A stretch of DNA of 11,603 bases. It comes from JBDTRY01 sp039931435 (GTDB lineage: Bacteria; Acidobacteriota; Thermoanaerobaculia; Gp7-AA8). The position numbers and the translations under genes were made by a program. This document shows positions 1 to 6,174 of the stretch, piece after piece. Location of the stretch: assembly GCA_039931435.1 (NCBI GenBank), contig JBDTRY010000111.1:1-11603 (forward strand). Reading direction: 5' to 3'. How positions within the stretch are numbered: the first letter of the stretch is position 1; each line of letters begins with the position of its first letter. The notes beneath the pieces are model-generated. The model ran no database searches. It had not been told where the DNA came from and saw nothing but the letters and a program-made list of their open reading frames with translations.

Positions 1-350
1 CGGGAAGGTGGAAGAGATCCTTCGCTCGACGCTCAGGATGACAGCCGGCCATCGTATTTCTTCACTCTGGTTCAGCGCCATCGCTCGCAAGAAACTCACC
101 GTAGAGCATGTGAGGTCGTCTCTGAAACTTGAACAGGCGATGCTTCGCAAACGCGTCACCCCGAGCGGGAGCGAGGGGCCCCAGAGGGGTGGGTGGTAAG
201 CGCCCCAGGGATTGTGCCCCCCGGCCACTGGGGTCCCTCGCTCCCGCTGGGGATGACGGCGGCCATAAAGTTTCTTTACCCAGGTTCAGCGCCCGGCTGC
301 GGCTGTGCCTTGCTTGTAGGAAGCTCACGAAGGATAGAACGTCCGGTGGC
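1..350 (+). repeat. Intergenic A/B repeat array, copy 1
   Basis: Alternating units of an intergenic repeat. The window opens in the right arm of a palindromic unit A (16-42, ending ggatgac). A B unit (about 43-154) follows, then a complete A unit (155-257) and a second, more diverged B unit (258 to about 345). The B units start with related text (tttcttcactctggttcagc at 57, tttctttacccaggttcagc at 271), giving a period of about 214 bp. The same A-B-A-B material recurs in reverse orientation at 6168-6525. No coding potential was recognised here; short open frames across it do not look like proteins. The left limit lies outside the window. Confidence 0.75.
155..257 (+). repeat. Palindromic A element, copy 1
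   Basis: A 103-bp imperfect palindrome. The 29-bp arms at 155-183 and 229-257 match at about 26 of 29 positions when folded, with ends gtcac and gatgac. The 45-bp centre is GC-rich and partly self-complementary. Reverse-complementing 6344-6444 gives the same element. Over a 64-bp core (centre plus right arm, starting cccagagggg) only about 3 positions differ, so the centre is conserved as well as the arms. This resembles ERIC- or MITE-like intergenic palindromes in size and form, but no named family is assigned. Confidence 0.75.
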
Positions 351-381
351 GCGCCCCTCATCCGGCTCGCCTCGCTCGCCA

Positions 382-406
382 CCTTTCCCCGCAAGCGGGG
401 CGAAGG
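382..406. terminator. GC-rich hairpin downstream of the MATE gene
   Basis: CCCCGC at 387-392 pairs with GCGGGG at 395-400, and CCTT at 382-385 pairs with AAGG at 403-406 across a small internal loop. It lies 11 bp beyond the stop of the minus-strand MATE gene, where a terminator would sit. No T-run follows on the minus strand, so it may instead be a REP-like intergenic hairpin. Confidence 0.4.
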
Positions 407-416
407 ACTGCCGTGG

Positions 417-1844
417 TTATTGCTCGGCTCTCACCTCTCGGCTCTCGCCTCTCGTAACCAACGCCGGGGCGGCCCCGATGGAGACGGCAATGTCCCGCCA
501 TTTTCCCTGCCGAAATCTCCACACGCTGAGAATTGCCCGCGTCAGATGCCCGAGGACGATGGCCAGCCAGATGTCGCGGGGATGAAGCCCGCGGGTGGCC
601 TGGATCGCCGCGCACAGGCCGATGGGCACGCCGATCTGGGAGACGATGGAAATGTACAGCGGACTTTTCGTGTCGCCCGTACCCTGCAGGCCACCGGTGT
701 AGCTCAGGGCCACGGTGATGAAGAATCCTGAGATGCTCAGGTAGCGCAGGAGCTGCGTTCCGAGTGAGGTCACCGCCGGTTCGGTCATCCCGAAGACCTG
801 CAGTAGCGGTCCGGGGATGAGCAGGAACAGGGCACCGATCACCGCGGCTACCGCCAGTCCGAAGCGCGATGCCACGGCCACGCCGTGCATGGCGCGATCT
901 GGTTTCCCCGCCCCCAGATTCTGTCCGGCAATCGTCGCCGAGGCGCCGAGAAGTCCGACCGAAGTCCAGGTGATCAGGGAGAAGAGTTCCGTGTAGCAGA
1001 CCGCGTATGCAGCCTGCGCAGCGGCGCTGTCCGGAAGGGAGCCGATGAAGCGGAGCATGATCACGCCGCCGACGTTCATAGCGATGCCCTGTACGCCCGT
1101 AGGCAATCCGAAGCGGAACAGGGAGCGAATGATTTTCAGGTCGGGGGTCAGACTCATTCCACGGCGAAAGCGGATCACTGAGCGTTCGGTGAAGAAGCGG
1201 GAGACTCCGTAAGCCGCGACCAGCGAGCTGCTGGCCACTGTTCCCATGGCTGCGCCCACCGTTCCCAGGCGAGGAATGAGAATGACGTTGAAGATGATGG
1301 TGAGCACAGTCATGGCCAGCCCCAGACGCAGGGGAGTCTGCGCATCGCCCGCCGAACGGAAGGCACCGCTGAGCATGAAGAAGAGCATCATGCCGAAGAT
1401 GCCGGCGAACATCAGACGGAGGAAGGGCAGAGCCTGACTCTGGACAGCGGGAGAGGCCTTGACGATGTTCAGAAGGGAAGGGGCGGCGAAATAGCCGATG
1501 ATCCCGAGGATGATGGCCATGGCCACGGCGGTGAGAAACGCCTGATAGACGACTCGGTTCACATTCTCCGGTTCGTTCGCACCGGCGAATCGAGCAACGA
1601 GGACGGCCATGCCCGTGAACAGGGAGCTGATGAATACGATAACGACGAGGATGACCTGCCAGCTCACGCCGATGGCGGCGTTTCCGACATAGCCGACGTA
1701 GTGCCCGACCATGATGTGGTCGATGATTCCCTGGACGCCGGCGATGATGTTCTGCAGCATGGTGGGCCAGGCCAGTCGCCAGACAGCGGGGCCGATCGGA
1801 CCTTCCACGAGGGAGCGGTCGAACTGCTGACTCGGTTTAGTCAC
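417..1844 (-). CDS. MATE-family multidrug efflux transporter
   Basis: A 475-residue inner-membrane antiporter of the MATE family, which exports drugs or metabolites by exchange with H+ or Na+. The protein is almost wholly hydrophobic, with about 12 predicted membrane helices in two homologous halves. Each half carries the MATE signature: FRSAGDAQTPL at residues 162-172 and LQGTGDTKSPL at 386-396. GQNLGAGKPDRA at 307-318 is also typical. The start is GTG at 1844, just after an in-frame TAA. An AAGGA motif abuts the GTG with no spacer, so the true start could be a later codon such as GTG at residue 13. The last 11 or so residues come from a 14-bp tandem repeat. Divergent from the GNAT gene. The family is secure; the substrate is unknown. 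Confidence 0.93.
   Translation of the reverse strand: MTKPSQQFDRSLVEGPIGPAVWRLAWPTMLQNIIAGVQGIIDHIMVGHYVGYVGNAAIGVSWQVILVVIVFISSLFTGMAVLVARFAGANEPENVNRVVYQAFLTAVAMAIILGIIGYFAAPSLLNIVKASPAVQSQALPFLRLMFAGIFGMMLFFMLSGAFRSAGDAQTPLRLGLAMTVLTIIFNVILIPRLGTVGAAMGTVASSSLVAAYGVSRFFTERSVIRFRRGMSLTPDLKIIRSLFRFGLPTGVQGIAMNVGGVIMLRFIGSLPDSAAAQAAYAVCYTELFSLITWTSVGLLGASATIAGQNLGAGKPDRAMHGVAVASRFGLAVAAVIGALFLLIPGPLLQVFGMTEPAVTSLGTQLLRYLSISGFFITVALSYTGGLQGTGDTKSPLYISIVSQIGVPIGLCAAIQATRGLHPRDIWLAIVLGHLTRAILSVWRFRQGKWRDIAVSIGAAPALVTRGESREVRAEQ
423..454. repeat. 14-bp tandem repeat at the 3' end of the MATE gene
   Basis: Two copies of ctcggctctc(a/g)cct, at 423-436 and 437-450, with a third partial copy at 451-454. 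The repeat encodes roughly the last 11 residues of the MATE protein (RGESREVRAE region), so the reading frame runs into repeat DNA before stopping at 417-419. Confidence 0.7.
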
Positions 1845-1983
1845 TCCTTATTCTCGCATCGTCCAGGAATCACGACGATGCCGGAGGAGCCAGGTTCAAG
1901 GTTCCGACGAGACAGAACAGATAAATCGCCTCGCTTCGTTTCCTGTCGCGTCCGAGCCGAAGCTCGTTTATTCTTCTCCGGTC

Positions 1984-2517
1984 ATGTTCGGCCTGACTAC
2001 GGAACGCCTCGTCATTCGTCCCTGGCAGCAGGAGGACCGGCCAGCCTTCACGTCATTGATGATCGACACGGAGGTCACTCGATTCATCCATGGGGGAAAG
2101 CCCTACACGGAAGATGAGGTCGATCAATTCCTCGCTCGGCAGAGCCGCCAGATGGCGGAGCATGACATGTGCATGGGCGCGGCCGTCGAACGGGAGAGCG
2201 ATCGCATCGTAGGGATCGCTGGAGTTCAGCCGCTTGGGGCGACGAGTGACCTCGAGGTTGGCTGGATCTTCGAACGCGCCAGCTGGGGCAGGGGCTACGC
2301 CACGGAGGCTGGTGCAGCAGCGATGAAATACGTGCTGGAGACGCTGATGCGTCCGCGGGTCGTGGCCATTATCGATCCGGAAAATGCGCCGTCGAAGCGA
2401 GTTGCCTCACGACTGGGCATGTCCTACGAAGCGCGCTATACGGGAGTGGAACTGGGGCACCGTTTCCCGGAGATCGTTGTCGATCTGTACTTTCGCGACG
2501 CTGAACGCAGAGTCTGA
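1984..2517 (+). CDS. GNAT acetyltransferase, RimJ/RimL type
   Basis: A 177-residue protein of the GNAT superfamily (Acetyltransf_3 type), which transfers acetyl from acetyl-CoA to an amine, often an N-terminus or a small molecule. The N-terminus TERLVIRPWQQED is the usual first strand and turn of RimJ/RimL relatives. The acetyl-CoA pyrophosphate loop is visible as SWGRGYATEA at 100-109, after the beta-4 strand EVGWIF (91-96). DPENAPSKRVASRLGM at 131-146 is the conserved region that packs against CoA. Length is normal for the family. ATG 1984 fits the conserved N-terminus, but no clear ribosome-binding site precedes it. The gene is monocistronic: MATE diverges from it and the SRPBCC operon converges on it. 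Substrate unknown. Confidence 0.9.
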   Translation: MFGLTTERLVIRPWQQEDRPAFTSLMIDTEVTRFIHGGKPYTEDEVDQFLARQSRQMAEHDMCMGAAVERESDRIVGIAGVQPLGATSDLEVGWIFERASWGRGYATEAGAAAMKYVLETLMRPRVVAIIDPENAPSKRVASRLGMSYEARYTGVELGHRFPEIVVDLYFRDAERRV

Positions 2518-2542
2518 CTGCGCCGCGCTCCGGCCGACGGCT

Positions 2543-2558
2543 GGGACTGGTCAGTCCC
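2543..2558 (+). terminator. Short hairpin after the GNAT gene
   Basis: GGGACT (2543-2548) and AGTCCC (2553-2558) form a perfect 6-bp stem with a GGTC loop, 26 bp past the GNAT stop and within the convergent gap before the SRPBCC gene. It has no T-run, so terminator function is only plausible. The rest of 2518-2694 shows nothing recognisable. Confidence 0.3.
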
Positions 2559-2694
2559 GGTATTCAGTCAACAGCCACACCACGAAGATCACCGCGATGG
2601 AACTGCCGTCACGATTCGAGCTGGCGACGTATGGGGCGGGAGATCACTTCGTAGCATCGAGGAAAGGGTCGGACAGCCGTTCCCTGTCGGGGCG

Positions 2695-3159
2695 TTATTC
2701 GTGGACGTCACTGATTCTGCTGCCACCCTTGACGAAGAAAGGGCCATCTGCGTGCCCTTCTGCCGCGGATTTGAGCCGCTGCATAAGCAGTCCCCATGTG
2801 GTGTTGCATTGCGGGTACTCCCCGCTGACACGCTGCCAATTGCGGTGCCGGAAGTCAACGAGTGTCTTTCCGTCCGCCTGAGGGGTGAAGTCGAACTCGA
2901 TGCGCGTGTCCAGCCACTCCTCGGGCATGTTCTGGCCACGGATGCCGGTCCAGCGGATGTGTGCTTCGTCGGATTGATCGACACGAAAGGAAAATTGGAC
3001 CGCACCGCCGTTGAAACGAAAGAGGTTCACGTTTCCGACCTCCGGCGCCGTGTCGTTGTCGTCCGTCCACCAGCTCGAGGTTCCGGGGGTGCTGCTGACC
3101 GTTTCGAACAGTGTCTTCGGATCTGCGGCAACTGTGATGCGGTGGAGAATGTCAGCCAT
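2695..3159 (-). CDS. SRPBCC/AHSA1-like domain protein
   Basis: A 154-residue single-domain protein with the helix-grip (START/Bet v1-like) fold seen in SRPBCC and AHSA1-like proteins. These bind hydrophobic ligands or act as small enzymes; the specific role is unknown. Support comes from the N-terminal strand-helix pattern ILHRITVAADPKTLFETVSS (4-23), the SSWWTDD turn (28-34), alternating strands through 45-105, and the C-terminal ligand-covering helix around TTWGLLMQRLKSAAEG (120-135). The start at ATG 3159 is well supported by AAGGAGG 5-6 nt upstream. It is last in the minus-strand row ArsR-AHSA1-DinB-SRPBCC and sits 76 bp after dinB, so co-transcription is likely but not proven. Not closely similar to the other SRPBCC protein in the operon. 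Confidence 0.82.
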   Translation of the reverse strand: MADILHRITVAADPKTLFETVSSTPGTSSWWTDDNDTAPEVGNVNLFRFNGGAVQFSFRVDQSDEAHIRWTGIRGQNMPEEWLDTRIEFDFTPQADGKTLVDFRHRNWQRVSGEYPQCNTTWGLLMQRLKSAAEGHADGPFFVKGGSRISDVHE

Positions 3160-3211
3160 CGTTCCTCCTTGGAATGGGCCTGTGCTTCATGACTCCGTTC
3201 GGCATATGCGA

Positions 3212-3226
3212 ATCGAGTCGCTCGAT
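3212..3226. other. Inverted repeat between the DinB-family and second SRPBCC genes
   Basis: ATCGAG-TCG-CTCGAT on the plus strand is a perfect 6-bp inverted repeat with a 3-nt spacer, inside the 76-bp gap (3160-3235) of the minus-strand operon. It could be a weak transcript hairpin affecting expression of the last gene, or a protein site. No T-run follows. Confidence 0.35.
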
Positions 3227-3235
3227 CTCTGTAGT

Positions 3236-3739
3236 TCAGGCAGGCATGAACGGATTTTCGTCAAAGGACGGGCCGTAGATGGACGGCACCTTTACGTCGA
3301 GCTGCCGGAGATAGACCGTCAATTGGCCGCGATGGTGCACGATGTGGTTCAGAACCACCCCGCGAACGACCGCCACTTTGGGAGCGGTGAAGACGGGGTT
3401 TCCTCCGGCCGTCAGCGACCACTCGGACATCAGATCCTCGTCGCTCATATCAGAGAGAAGCGCCTTTGTCTCGGCCAGGTTTGTGTCGAATAAGGCCACA
3501 ATTTCCGCCGTCGTCGAAGGGATCGCCGGCTCCTCCGGACTCATTTCGTAAGTGGGCTTCTGCAGGGCAGCAGTTACCGTCTTTTGAGCGCCGGCAATGT
3601 GCACGGCCAGTTGCCCCAGATTCCGCGAGTTCGCATGAGGACGCCACGAGAGTTTTTCCTCGGGCACCCGCTCCAGTACACGACGCGTTACTTCACCTTC
3701 CTGCTCCAGTTCCATCACCAGCGGTTCGACGAGTTTCAT
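3236..3739 (-). CDS. DinB-family protein (four-helix-bundle metalloprotein fold)
   Basis: A 167-residue DinB/YfiT-like protein (DinB_2 type). This fold includes metal-dependent enzymes such as thiol S-transferases (bacillithiol, mycothiol and glutathione types) and many uncharacterised stress-linked proteins. It is unrelated to DNA polymerase IV, also called DinB in E. coli. The metal-binding histidine triad is visible: His47 in LGQLAVHIAG, then His132 and His136 in NHIVHHRGQL near the C-terminus. Length is typical. The start overlaps the stop of the AHSA1 gene by 4 bp (ATGA), implying translational coupling. The thiol cofactor and substrate cannot be read from the sequence. Confidence 0.9.
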   Translation of the reverse strand: MKLVEPLVMELEQEGEVTRRVLERVPEEKLSWRPHANSRNLGQLAVHIAGAQKTVTAALQKPTYEMSPEEPAIPSTTAEIVALFDTNLAETKALLSDMSDEDLMSEWSLTAGGNPVFTAPKVAVVRGVVLNHIVHHRGQLTVYLRQLDVKVPSIYGPSFDENPFMPA

Positions 3740-4233
3740 GACTGCCTCTCCTTGTGCGATTGATCGGACGTTCGTTGTGCCTGAGATTCGAGCTCGGCGG
3801 CGAGCTTTTCCAGGATGCTCGCCCAGCCTCCCTCATGAGAATCCCGTTCCTTCCTCGTGGGCATGAGCGTGTGCATGAGGACGAGTTCCGTTCCACCGGA
3901 TCTGTCCAGAAAGTCGATCGTCACCAGGGTGTCGCGAACGGGCGAATCGTTCTCGAACGACCAGGTGAAGATGATCCGGTGGGGCGGCTCGATCTCCCGG
4001 TATTCGCCGTTCACATAAATGAGGTCTCCGTCCGGCGACTGGCGCATGCCGAATCGGTAGCGGCCGCCGACCCGCAGATCGATCTCAGCGACCGGTGTCT
4101 CCATCCCTGCGGGGGCGAACCAGCGCATCAGTTCTTCGGGCCGCGTCCATGCACGGAACACGCGCGCCGGGGGCGCCGCAAATGAGCGGCGGACGACCAG
4201 GGAAGCGTCGGGTGATTCGATCGGGTCGGCCAT
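3736..4233 (-). CDS. AHSA1-type SRPBCC domain protein
   Basis: A 165-residue SRPBCC protein of the AHSA1 (activator of Hsp90 ATPase C-terminal-like) group. Bacterial members are mostly uncharacterised ligand-binding proteins commonly encoded beside an ArsR repressor. Recognisable landmarks are RRSFAAPPARVFRAWT (15-30), PEELMRWFAP (32-41), the EIDLRVGGRYRF strand (50-61), GEYREIEPPHRIIFTW (76-91), GGTELVLMHT (113-122) and HEGGWASILEKL (133-144), all in the usual order. The start ATG 4233 follows a strong GGAAGGA site, 12 bp after the ArsR stop. The 3' end overlaps the DinB gene by 4 bp. Regulation by the upstream ArsR protein is the natural inference. The tail after 150 is polar and probably disordered. 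Confidence 0.92.
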   Translation of the reverse strand: MADPIESPDASLVVRRSFAAPPARVFRAWTRPEELMRWFAPAGMETPVAEIDLRVGGRYRFGMRQSPDGDLIYVNGEYREIEPPHRIIFTWSFENDSPVRDTLVTIDFLDRSGGTELVLMHTLMPTRKERDSHEGGWASILEKLAAELESQAQRTSDQSHKERQS

Positions 4234-4245
4234 GAGCGTCCTTCC

Positions 4246-4578
4246 TTACTCGTCCTGCGCCAGGTGCTGCGCCAGGGCATCGAACCTGTCATTCCAGAAA
4301 ACGCCCATGGTCTGCAGCCACGAGGAGGCCTCTGCCATCGCAACAGGCTGAACACGGCACATCTGAAAGCGGCCTAGACGCTCCCTGGTGATCAACCCCG
4401 CCTTTTCCAGCACGCGAAGGTGCTTCGAGATGGCGGGGGCAGAGATGGTGTAATCCTCGGCCAGATCGCCCACCGCCACTTCGCCGCCCTCCGCCAGCTT
4501 CACGAGAATACCCCGGCGTGTAGCGTCGGAGAGAGCTGCAAATACAGAGTCCAGTTGTCCCGATTGATAGTTAACCAC
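4246..4578 (-). CDS. ArsR-family winged-helix transcriptional repressor
   Basis: A 110-residue ArsR/SmtB-type regulator, first gene of the operon with AHSA1, DinB and SRPBCC proteins. LDSVFAALSDATRRGIL (9-25) is the family's N-terminal helix and ISAPAISKHLRVLEKAGLI (45-63) is the recognition helix-turn-helix, followed by the wing RERLGRFQMCRV. The metal site ELCVCDL of SmtB/ArsR is replaced by EVAVGDL (33-39) and only one cysteine (Cys74) remains, so it is neither a classical metal sensor nor a two-cysteine persulfide sensor. GTG 4578 is chosen because relatives begin MVNxxxxQLD and because TTG at 4614, the alternative, is the first codon-sized part of a perfect -35 box. See the promoter and operator entries. 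Confidence 0.92.
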   Translation of the reverse strand: MVNYQSGQLDSVFAALSDATRRGILVKLAEGGEVAVGDLAEDYTISAPAISKHLRVLEKAGLITRERLGRFQMCRVQPVAMAEASSWLQTMGVFWNDRFDALAQHLAQDE

Positions 4579-4586
4579 TCGGTTAA
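4571..4586 (-). promoter_or_regulatory. Putative ArsR operator palindrome
   Basis: TTAACC-gagt-GGTTAA is a perfect inverted repeat of 6-bp arms with a 4-bp centre. It starts at the last base of the -10 box and spans the predicted transcription start and the GTG start codon. This is the expected place for an autoregulatory repressor site, and ArsR proteins bind AT-containing dyads as dimers. Assignment to this ArsR is inference. Confidence 0.62.
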
Positions 4587-4614
4587 ATGTATTGGGACGG
4601 GCATCGCCTGTCAA
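4586..4614 (-). promoter_or_regulatory. Sigma70-type promoter of the ArsR operon
   Basis: On the minus strand, TTGACA (4614-4609) is a perfect -35 box. A 17-nt spacer follows, then TACATT (4591-4586), matching 4 of 6 in the -10 consensus including the key TA and final T. Seven nucleotides after the -10 lies the GTG start codon of ArsR (4578), so transcription would begin at or within a base of the start codon and yield a leaderless mRNA. Confidence 0.72.
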
Positions 4615-4705
4615 GTCACGTTTCAGAAACGGACGCCGGCTCCTGTTGCACGCCTGGGTGGCCTGATGAGCGCCGATGCTTGTTCACTTGCCCGCAGCAG
4701 GAAGT

Positions 4706-6088
4706 TCAGGCCTCGGTCGTGTAACCGGCGCTGACCCAGGCGGAGGTACCGCCGATGATGTTGTAGAGGTCACGAAAGCCGTTGCGCTGCAGAAGGCTGG
4801 CGGCAGCGGCCGAGCGATAGCCGCTTGCGCAGACCACCGCGGTCCGTTTACCGCGATCGAGGAGTGTCAGTTGCTGCTCCAACTGCGGCAGCGGAATGTT
4901 TTTCGAGCCCGGGACATGGCCGGAGGCGTATTCACCCGGCGCGCGTACGTCGATGATCTGGATTCTTGCTCCATCCTCAGTGACCTGCGAGTGAAGCTCG
5001 TCCACACTGATCTGCGGCGTCGTTTCCAGTTCCAGACCAGCAGCGTCCCAGGCTGGGATCCCGCCTTCGAGGAAACCGGCCACATTCTCCAGACCGACTC
5101 TGGCCAGCCGCAGGACCGCTTCGTCGACTTCGTCATGGCCATCGGCGATGAGGATGAGCGGCTCGCTCGCTGGCAGGAGGTTCCCGCTCCACGATGCGTA
5201 CTGTCCGTTCAGCCCGATGTTCAGCGATCCGGAAAGATGCCCGTTGGCAAAGGCCGTACTTTCACGAACGTCGAGAATGCTGGCGCCCTGCTCCTGACGT
5301 CTTCGAACTTCCCGGGGGCTGAGGGCCGGGACCTGGATTTCCTCGAGCATCCGTGCTCCGCGGCGATTGATCTCGGCGTCTCTCGAAAAGTAGATCGGCG
5401 GCTCGGAAAGGTTGCTGGTCATCAGTTTGACGAAATCGACTTCCGTCATTGCCCGAAGTGCATAGTTTGTTCGTCGCTGTTCGCCGACCGTGGAGGATCG
5501 TTCACTGGAGATATTCCGGCCGCACGCTGAACCTGCTCCGTGCGCCGGATAGACTTCGACGCTGTCGTCGAGAAGGAGGAGTTTGTCGTGCAGTGAGTGA
5601 TAAAGCATTCCGGCCATCTGTTCGGCCGTGAAACCCTTCGAGCCGGCGAGATCGGGACGGCCGACGTCCCCGATGAACAGAGTGTCGCCCGTCAACACTT
5701 TCTGGGGGGCTTCCGGCGATTCCAGATCAACGACGATCCATGAGATTCCTTCGGGTGTATGCCCGGGCGTCTCCAGGGCACGGAGGGCGACGAACCCGAG
5801 GCGCAACTCGTCACCATCACGAACGGTCCTGTGGGGAAACTCGACGCCGGCCTGATGTCCGAAGACGATCTCCGCGCCGGTCTTCGCCGCGAGTTCGCCG
5901 TGACCGCTGACAAAATCGGCGTGGAGATGGGTCTCCAGTACATAGCGAATGGTCAGGCCGTTGGCTTCCGCTTCATCGATGTACTGCTGGACATCGCGTT
6001 GCGGATCGACGACGGCCGCCTCACCCTCGGACCCGATGAGGTACGAGGCATGGGCCAGGCATCCCAGGTAGAACTGTTTGAAGTACAT
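4706..6088 (-). CDS. CstB-like persulfide dioxygenase-rhodanese fusion
   Basis: A 460-residue cytoplasmic protein with three domains. Residues 1 to about 250 form a metallo-beta-lactamase fold of the ETHE1/persulfide dioxygenase type, with THLHAD (53-58), GHTP (109-112) and TGDTLF (133-138); His54, His110 and Asp135 are the likely iron ligands, with PAHG at 181-184. Residues about 257-353 are a rhodanese fold lacking the active cysteine (ADGHDEVDEA at the loop), a pseudo-rhodanese. Residues about 360-457 are a second rhodanese with the active loop CASGYRS and Cys420. This order matches CstB, which oxidises low-molecular-weight persulfides and makes thiosulfate during sulfide detoxification. 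ATG 6088 (MYFKQFYLG) is the conserved start, with GGGAG upstream. No sulfide:quinone reductase lies in the window. Confidence 0.9.
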   Translation of the reverse strand: MYFKQFYLGCLAHASYLIGSEGEAAVVDPQRDVQQYIDEAEANGLTIRYVLETHLHADFVSGHGELAAKTGAEIVFGHQAGVEFPHRTVRDGDELRLGFVALRALETPGHTPEGISWIVVDLESPEAPQKVLTGDTLFIGDVGRPDLAGSKGFTAEQMAGMLYHSLHDKLLLLDDSVEVYPAHGAGSACGRNISSERSSTVGEQRRTNYALRAMTEVDFVKLMTSNLSEPPIYFSRDAEINRRGARMLEEIQVPALSPREVRRRQEQGASILDVRESTAFANGHLSGSLNIGLNGQYASWSGNLLPASEPLILIADGHDEVDEAVLRLARVGLENVAGFLEGGIPAWDAAGLELETTPQISVDELHSQVTEDGARIQIIDVRAPGEYASGHVPGSKNIPLPQLEQQLTLLDRGKRTAVVCASGYRSAAAASLLQRNGFRDLYNIIGGTSAWVSAGYTTEA

Positions 6089-6146
6089 TGTTCCCGGCTC
6101 CCTTGTGCTCGTTCGTTCCGCTCCGAGGCTTCGTGAATGGCGCAAC

Positions 6147-6174
6147 AATATGCTCATTCCCCCGATGATGTCAT
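6147..6174 (-). promoter_or_regulatory. Possible promoter of the CstB-like gene
   Basis: On the minus strand ATGACA (6174-6169, 5 of 6 to the -35 consensus), a 16-nt spacer, then CATATT (6152-6147, 4 of 6 to the -10). It predicts a leader of about 50 nt before ATG 6088. The -35 hexamer is the end of a palindromic repeat unit (6168-6204). Short boxes like these arise by chance, so confidence is low. Confidence 0.3.

Noticed and set aside
155..257. CRISPR array or phage attachment site
   Set aside because: The units are too long, alternate between two types, and lack short regular repeats with unique spacers; no integrase or tRNA is nearby.
4576..4614. TTG 4614 as the ArsR start codon
   Set aside because: The TTG is part of a perfect TTGACA -35 box at the right distance from a -10 box, and ArsR relatives begin at the position of GTG 4578.
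4676..5530. A 284-codon plus-strand open frame opposite the CstB-like gene
   Set aside because: It is antisense to intact rhodanese domains with catalytic residues and resembles no family I know.
4246..6088. ArsR protein as the persulfide sensor for the neighbouring CstB-like gene
   Set aside because: It has a single cysteine, lies downstream of that gene, and has its own promoter serving the AHSA1-DinB operon.
6089..6157. Longer start for the CstB-like protein at 6157
   Set aside because: The extra 23 residues do not match the conserved N-terminus, which starts MYFKQFYLG, and a GGGAG site precedes ATG 6088.
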